Shown: positions 59,753 through 64,000 of the stretch, piece by piece
Layout of the letters: every line of letters begins with the position of its first letter
Numbering within the stretch: the first letter of the stretch is position 1
Assembly (NCBI RefSeq): GCF_044987625.1
Contig: NZ_JBJDSB010000002.1
Span: 806,001 to 870,000 of the forward strand
Source of the DNA: Desulfobaculum sp044987625
GTDB taxonomy: Bacteria; Desulfobacterota; Desulfovibrionia; Desulfovibrionales; Desulfovibrionaceae
Direction of reading: 5' to 3'
Length of the DNA: 64,000 nt
Notes under the pieces: model-generated
What the model was told of the DNA's origin: nothing
Seen by the model: the letters and a program-made list of their open reading frames with translations, nothing else
Databases searched by the model: none
Made by a program: the position numbers and the translations under genes

Positions 59753-60262
59753 CTAGGAGTCGGCTGGCTTTTTGCGGCGGGCGCGGAAGAAGTCGCGCAG
59801 GGTCTGGCCGCATTCATCGGCAAGGATGCCGTCCAGCACCGGGAAGTGGTGGTTGACGAAATCGAGGTTCGCGCCGTCCATGCGGGAGGTGACCGCGCCG
59901 GTTTTGGGGTCGTGCGCGCCAAAAACCAGCCCGGCGATGCGGGCGTGGATGAACGCGCCGAGGCACATCAGGCACGGCTCCAGCGTAACGACAACGATGC
60001 AGTCGTTGAGGCGGTAGTTGTCCAGCTTGTCCGCGGCAAGGCGCATGGCGCGCATCTCGGCGTGGGCACTGGGGTCGTTTTGGCTGATGGGGGCGTTGGC
60101 GGCTTCGGCAAGGATGGAGCCGTCCGGACCAAGGACGACGGCGCCGACGGGGACCTCGCCACGCTCTGCGGCGCGGCGGGCCTGCTCAAGGGCACGGCGC
60201 ATGACCTGCTCCCAGCTTTCCCACTGGCCGGGAAGCGCCGGGAACTCCATTGGCGTATTCAT
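59753..60262 (-). CDS. tadA: tRNA-specific adenosine deaminase (169 aa)
   Basis: TadA converts A34 to inosine in tRNA-Arg(ACG). The zinc site is HAEMRA (His and catalytic Glu) and PCLMCLGA (two Cys). GAHDPKTGAV is also family-typical. Length matches (about 165). The start at 60262 has a weak AAGG upstream; ATG 60250 is possible. It lies 138 bp downstream of purQ on the same strand, with a strong hairpin in the gap. Confidence 0.94.
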   Translation of the reverse strand: MNTPMEFPALPGQWESWEQVMRRALEQARRAAERGEVPVGAVVLGPDGSILAEAANAPISQNDPSAHAEMRAMRLAADKLDNYRLNDCIVVVTLEPCLMCLGAFIHARIAGLVFGAHDPKTGAVTSRMDGANLDFVNHHFPVLDGILADECGQTLRDFFRARRKKPADS

Positions 60263-60307
60263 GTTATCTGGCCTTGTTTGTTGTGTGAGAATTCACGCGA
60301 AAAGGTT

Positions 60308-60377
60308 TCCGGACGGACGCCACACACTCGCCCACAGGACGATTTTCGTGCAGTGCCTGTGGCGTCCGCCTCGGAAA
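60308..60377 (-). other. Long stable hairpin between purQ and tadA
   Basis: CGGACGCCACA pairs with TGTGGCGTCCG over 11 bp, and flanking TTTCCG/CGGAAA extends the stem with a small internal loop. No T run follows. It could be a partial terminator, a processing site or a leader structure for tadA. Confidence 0.5.
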
Positions 60378-60400
60378 TGGTACGGTCTTTTTCGGGGAAG

Positions 60401-61210
60401 TTAAAGGCTCTTGATGTATTTGACGGCGTTCTCCATGAGCACGGTGCCCAGCGTGGGGCGTGCTCCACGGGTCCACGCTGGGTGGTTCGTGGGGTGGTTA
60501 AACGCTTCGGGGTGCGGCATCAGGCCAAGGATGCGGCCGGTGGGGTCCGTCAGTCCGGCAATGCCGCCTGGTGAGCCGTTGGGGTTGAAGGGATATTCCT
60601 GCGTAGGCTCGCCCGTTTCGGGGTGAGCGTAGCGCAGGGCCACAAGGTTTTCGCGCTCCAGCGCGTCCAGCACGGTGTCGTCTTTGGCAATGAGCTTGCC
60701 TTCGCCGTGGCGGATGGGCATTTCGAGCAGGTCGAGGTCCTTGGTAAACACGCAGGGGCTTTTTTTGTTCACCTTCAGGTGCACCCAGCGGTCCTCGAAC
60801 TTTGCGGAATCATTGTGCGAGAGGGAAACCTGACGGTCGAAGTAGTTGCCGTCAACGGCAGGCAGAAGACCCAGCTTCACCAGTAGCTGAAAGCCGTTGC
60901 AGATGCCGAGGATAAGACCACCGGCAGTGAAGAACGCCTTGAGCTGGTTAACGAGGGGATCGCCGTTTTCAGTGGTGGCATACTGCCAGCGCAGCGCGCC
61001 GGCCTGTGCGGCGCCAAGGTCGTCGCCATCCAGAAAGCCGCCGGGAAAGATCAGGAAGTTGTAGTCCTCAACCCGGCAGCGCCCGGCAATGAGGTCGGAG
61101 AAGTACACGGTTGAGACGCTGTCCGCGCCCGCCAACTCGGCCGCATGGGCCGATTCCTTATGACAGTTCGTACCGTTGCCGGTAATGACGAGGCTTCTGA
61201 CCTCCGCCAT
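60401..61210 (-). CDS. purQ: Phosphoribosylformylglycinamidine synthase subunit PurQ (269 aa)
   Basis: Glutaminase subunit of FGAM synthase in purine synthesis. The nucleophile Cys is in LILGICNGFQLL, the oxyanion region in FLIFPGGFLDGDDLG, and the catalytic His in GLMPHPEAF. At 269 residues it is the longer PurQ type. The start at 61210 follows GGAGGAA. It has a good promoter at 61273-61301. PurL and PurS are not in the window. Confidence 0.92.
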   Translation of the reverse strand: MAEVRSLVITGNGTNCHKESAHAAELAGADSVSTVYFSDLIAGRCRVEDYNFLIFPGGFLDGDDLGAAQAGALRWQYATTENGDPLVNQLKAFFTAGGLILGICNGFQLLVKLGLLPAVDGNYFDRQVSLSHNDSAKFEDRWVHLKVNKKSPCVFTKDLDLLEMPIRHGEGKLIAKDDTVLDALERENLVALRYAHPETGEPTQEYPFNPNGSPGGIAGLTDPTGRILGLMPHPEAFNHPTNHPAWTRGARPTLGTVLMENAVKYIKSL

Positions 61211-61227
61211 AAATTCCTCCCGTTGTC

Positions 61228-61256
61228 TTGACACCGCCAAGGGCGTCGACTAGCGT
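61228..61256 (+). promoter_or_regulatory. Possible upstream promoter toward pyrG
   Basis: TTGACA at 61228-61233, spacer of 17, TAGCGT at 61251-61256. It is about 285 bp before pyrG, so it is a weak candidate. Confidence 0.25.
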
Positions 61257-61272
61257 ATCCAAGGTCTGTGGG

Positions 61273-61301
61273 ACCATAATGACACGTAAAGGTGTCGTCA
61301 A
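61273..61301 (-). promoter_or_regulatory. Candidate purQ promoter with palindrome in spacer
   Basis: On the minus strand, TTGACG (61301-61296) and TATGGT (61278-61273) are separated by 17 bases. The spacer holds GACAC-GTAAAG-GTGTC at 61281-61296, a palindrome where a repressor could block polymerase. Confidence 0.55.
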
Positions 61302-61386
61302 CAGCGTAAAAAGACTGATTATGGACTCCCAATTATCGGGCACATATGTAGAGCTAGAGATTTTACGGCAGTAGTGCCTCGTATCG

Positions 61387-61418
61387 ACCCGCCGGGATCA
61401 GAAATTGTTCCGGCGGGT
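61387..61418 (+). other. Hairpin in pyrG leader
   Basis: ACCCGCCGG pairs with CCGGCGGGT around a 14-base loop, about 120 bp before pyrG. No T run follows. It may be a leader structure; regulation by CTP or UTP is not shown. Confidence 0.4.
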
Positions 61419-61539
61419 TGATATTTGATGTATGTTCGCGGGGTACGGAGCACGTGTGCAAACGTTTCGTGCGTCACTGCCGGAAGTATTTTTGATAACT
61501 CCCTTAAGTTCAAGACAAAAAAGAGGACAGGTCCGGCGA

Positions 61540-63183
61540 ATGAAAACCAAGTTCATCTTTGTCACTGGTGGCGTATTGTCTTCCCTCGGCAAGGGGCTTT
61601 CCGCTGCCTCCATCGGCGCTTTGCTCAAGGCACGCGGGCTGACGTGCACCATTCAGAAGCTCGACCCTTACATCAACGTCGATCCTGGCACCATGAATCC
61701 CTTCCAGCACGGCGAGGTCTACGTCACCAATGACGGTGCTGAAACTGACCTCGATATGGGCCACTACGAGCGCTTCATCGACGTGCCCATGAGCCAGAGG
61801 AACAACTACACCTCCGGCAGCATCTACCACAAGGTCATCACCAAGGAACGCCGCGGCGACTACCTTGGCGGCACCGTGCAGGTGATCCCGCACATCACCG
61901 ATGAAATCAAAAACGCCGTCCTGAGCCTGGCCAGCGACGACCTTGACGTCGCCCTCATTGAGATTGGCGGCACCGTCGGCGACATCGAGGGCCTGCCGTT
62001 CCTCGAAGCCATCCGCCAGCTGCGTATTGACCTTGGCAAGGAAAACTGCCTCTACATCCACCTGACGCTGGTTCCGTACCTTGCCGCCGCCGGTGAAGTG
62101 AAGACCAAGCCTACGCAGCACTCCGTCAAGGAACTCCGCTCCATCGGCATCCAGCCCGACATCATGATCTGCCGCAGCGAAGTGGCGCTGGACGAACACC
62201 TCAAGGGCAAAATCGCGCTGTTCTGCAACGTGGACCCCGACGCCGTGTTCTGTGCCCGCGACATCAACAACATCTACAAGCTGCCGCTGGCCTTCTACGA
62301 GGAAGGCATCGATCAGAAGATCGCCATCATGCTGCGCCTGCCCGCCAAAAATCCGGACCTCGCCCAGTGGTCCGGACTGGCCGAAAAGATCGACCACCCC
62401 AAGGGAGAGGTCACCATCGGCATCGTGGGCAAGTACGTGGACCTCAAGGAAGCCTACAAGAGCCTGCACGAGGCCCTCATCCACGGCGGTTTCGCTAACG
62501 ATGTGACCGTGAACCTCACCTACATCAATTCCGAGGAAATCACGGACGAAAGCATCGCCAAAAAGAAGCTCAAGGGCCTGGACGGCATCCTCGTCCCCGG
62601 CGGCTTCGGCTCCCGCGGCGTGGAAGGCAAAATCAAGGCCATCCGCTACGCCCGTGAGAAGAAGATCCCGTTCTTCGGCATCTGTCTTGGCATGCAGTGC
62701 GCCGTTATCGAGTACGCTCGCAACGTTGCCGGCATCGACGCCGCCAACTCCGAGGAGTTCGACCAGAACACGCCGGATCCGGTCATCTATCTGATGAAGG
62801 AGTGGTACGACTTCCAGCGCGGCCGCGTGGAACGCCGCGACGAAAGCAGCAACAAGGGCGGCACCATGCGCCTTGGCGCGTACCCCTGCAAGCTCGTTCC
62901 GGGCACCTTTGCAGGCAAGGCCTACGCTGAGGAAAACATCAGCGAGCGCCACCGCCACCGCTTCGAATTCAACAACGATTATCTGGAAAAGCTCCAGAAG
63001 AGCGGCCTCGTCTTCTCCGGTACCTCTCCGGACGGCGAGCTGATGGAGATTGTGGAAGTCAAGGATCACCCGTGGTTCCTCGGCTGTCAGTTCCATCCGG
63101 AATTCCAGTCCAATCCCATGCGTCCCCATCCGCTGTTCAGGGACTTCATCAAGGCCGCCAAGGGCCAGAAAAAGGGCAAATAG
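61540..63183 (+). CDS. pyrG: CTP synthase (547 aa)
   Basis: Converts UTP to CTP using ATP and glutamine. The synthase domain begins KFIFVTGGVLSSLGKGLSAA, with YINVDPGTMNPFQHGEVYV. The glutaminase domain has VPGGFGSRG, nucleophile Cys in FGICLGMQCA, and His in QFHPEFQS. Length matches (about 545). The start at 61540 gives the canonical N-terminus, with GAGGACAGG upstream. kdsA follows, a common pyrG-kdsA arrangement. Confidence 0.97.
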   Translation: MKTKFIFVTGGVLSSLGKGLSAASIGALLKARGLTCTIQKLDPYINVDPGTMNPFQHGEVYVTNDGAETDLDMGHYERFIDVPMSQRNNYTSGSIYHKVITKERRGDYLGGTVQVIPHITDEIKNAVLSLASDDLDVALIEIGGTVGDIEGLPFLEAIRQLRIDLGKENCLYIHLTLVPYLAAAGEVKTKPTQHSVKELRSIGIQPDIMICRSEVALDEHLKGKIALFCNVDPDAVFCARDINNIYKLPLAFYEEGIDQKIAIMLRLPAKNPDLAQWSGLAEKIDHPKGEVTIGIVGKYVDLKEAYKSLHEALIHGGFANDVTVNLTYINSEEITDESIAKKKLKGLDGILVPGGFGSRGVEGKIKAIRYAREKKIPFFGICLGMQCAVIEYARNVAGIDAANSEEFDQNTPDPVIYLMKEWYDFQRGRVERRDESSNKGGTMRLGAYPCKLVPGTFAGKAYAEENISERHRHRFEFNNDYLEKLQKSGLVFSGTSPDGELMEIVEVKDHPWFLGCQFHPEFQSNPMRPHPLFRDFIKAAKGQKKGK

Positions 63184-63345
63184 CTCTTTGACCAGTCATT
63201 TGCCGGACTCGCTCCCGCACGCCTTCGCCACCTGCGCGAAGGCGTGCGGTGCGCCGGTTGTAGCGGGGCCACTGCGCAGGGTGCCCTTTGCGGCCCTCCG
63301 CCCGCCGCGCCCCGTCCTCCTTCCCCCGCAGAAAAGGGTATGCTT

Positions 63346-64000
63346 ATGATGACTGCATCCGAACTCTACACGCATTCGTGCGCGCATCCGTTCCTCATCG
63401 CAGGGCCGTGCGCGCTGGAAGACCTCGATATCGCCCTGCAAGCGGGCAGGAAAGTGGCCGAAATCTCCAAGGACCTTGGGATTGCGGCCATTTTTAAAAG
63501 CTCTTTCGACAAAGCCAACCGAACCTCCGTCACCAGCTTCCGCGGCCCCGGCATGGAGCGCGGGCTGGAAATGCTGGCGCAGGTGAAGGCCGAGACGGGC
63601 CTGCCCGTCATCACTGACATCCACTCCCCGGAGCAGGCCGAAGCCGTGGCCGAGGTGGCGGATGTCCTTCAGATTCCCGCCTTCCTCTGCCGCCAGACCG
63701 ACCTGCTGGTGGCCGCCGCCAAGACGGACAAGATCATCAACGTGAAAAAGGGCCAGTTCCTTGCCCCGTGGGACATGCGTTCCGTGGTGGAAAAGGTTCG
63801 CTCCACGGGCAATTCGAAGATTTGGCTCACCGAGCGCGGCGCCAGCTTTGGCTACAATAATCTGGTGGTGGACTTCCGTTCGCTGGCGATTATGCAGAGC
63901 CTCGGCTGCCCCGTGGTGTTCGACGCCACGCACTCTGTCCAGCTTCCGGGCGGGCAGGGCGGCTGCTCCGGTGGACAGCGCGAATACGTGCCCATGCTGG
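63346..64000 (+). CDS. kdsA: 3-deoxy-8-phosphooctulonate synthase, 3' end outside window
   Basis: KdsA joins phosphoenolpyruvate and arabinose 5-phosphate to make Kdo-8-phosphate for lipopolysaccharide. Visible motifs are FLIAGPCALED, IFKSSFDKANRTS, FRGPGMERGLEML, LPVITDIHSPEQA, NVKKGQFLAPWDM and VVFDATHSVQLPGGQGG. ATG codons at 63340, 63346 and 63349 are in frame; AAAAGGG best fits 63346. The frame is still open at the window end, about 218 of roughly 275 residues. It indicates a Gram-negative cell envelope. Confidence 0.95.
   Translation, partial: MMTASELYTHSCAHPFLIAGPCALEDLDIALQAGRKVAEISKDLGIAAIFKSSFDKANRTSVTSFRGPGMERGLEMLAQVKAETGLPVITDIHSPEQAEAVAEVADVLQIPAFLCRQTDLLVAAAKTDKIINVKKGQFLAPWDMRSVVEKVRSTGNSKIWLTERGASFGYNNLVVDFRSLAIMQSLGCPVVFDATHSVQLPGGQGGCSGGQREYVPML

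Overview
The window is high-GC bacterial DNA and looks like a chromosomal segment of a Desulfovibrionaceae-type sulfate reducer. The evidence is a periplasmic-type CbiK cobaltochelatase, a linked rubredoxin/bacterioferritin pair, a large soluble heterodisulfide-reductase (Hdr) cluster ending in a TmcB/HdrD-like protein, two NtrC-type regulators, and a nadC-nadA-nadB operon. No rRNA, tRNA, CRISPR array, prophage or insertion sequence was recognised.

Layout. 1-3.9 kb: end of a YitT membrane protein, a small unknown protein behind a 16-bp palindrome, a sigma-54 activator with a decayed receiver, and a GntR/FCD regulator preceded by four copies of one operator. 4-9.1 kb: choline-to-glycine-betaine genes (betA, betB) and a betaine/choline-binding protein. 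9.5-13.3 kb: a MazG-like pyrophosphohydrolase, a four-copy tandem array of a 263-bp structured non-coding unit, a DksA-type protein and a catalase. 13.4-17 kb: nadCAB. 17.1-25.1 kb: mgtE, then a convergent seven-gene run ileS-lspA-(PLDc_N)-cpoB-(NIL ferredoxin)-pilZ-cheZ. 25.9-30.7 kb: a cobalamin riboswitch and the operon cbiK-btuC-btuD-btuF-cbiL. 30.9-31.9 kb: bacterioferritin and rubredoxin. 32-37.6 kb: PP2C phosphatase, PilZ protein, AlaX-like editing protein, two unknowns, FMN riboswitch plus ribB, and greA. 38.3-43.2 kb: putP, phoA and a YibE/F protein. 43.3-46.8 kb: a hybrid sensor kinase and an NtrC-type regulator, divergent from the Hdr cluster. 47.2-58.3 kb: hdrA, mvhD, an FrhB-like gene, a 1158-residue double HdrA, hdrC, hdrB, a Usp and an HdrD/TmcB-like gene. 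58.6-64 kb: psiE, a small secreted Cys protein, tadA, purQ, pyrG and the start of kdsA.

Most interesting points. The last gene of the Hdr cluster is interrupted by an in-frame TGA at the place where HdrD/DsrK/TmcB-type proteins carry a Cys-Gly-His motif. A stem-loop of bacterial SECIS geometry follows it, so I read it as one 431-residue selenoprotein. The double HdrA has a CheY-like receiver domain, lacking its phosphorylation residues, between its first ferredoxin module and the rest of its first flavoprotein half. With MvhD, an FrhB-like protein, HdrBC and a Usp in the same run, this may be an unusual electron-bifurcating complex. A kinase/regulator pair and two matching inverted repeats lie just upstream. 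The 263-bp tandem array is the other unexplained structure.

Limits. Assignments come from reading motifs and family resemblance by eye; no database search was run. Starts were chosen by ribosome-binding site and family length. Promoters are candidates only.
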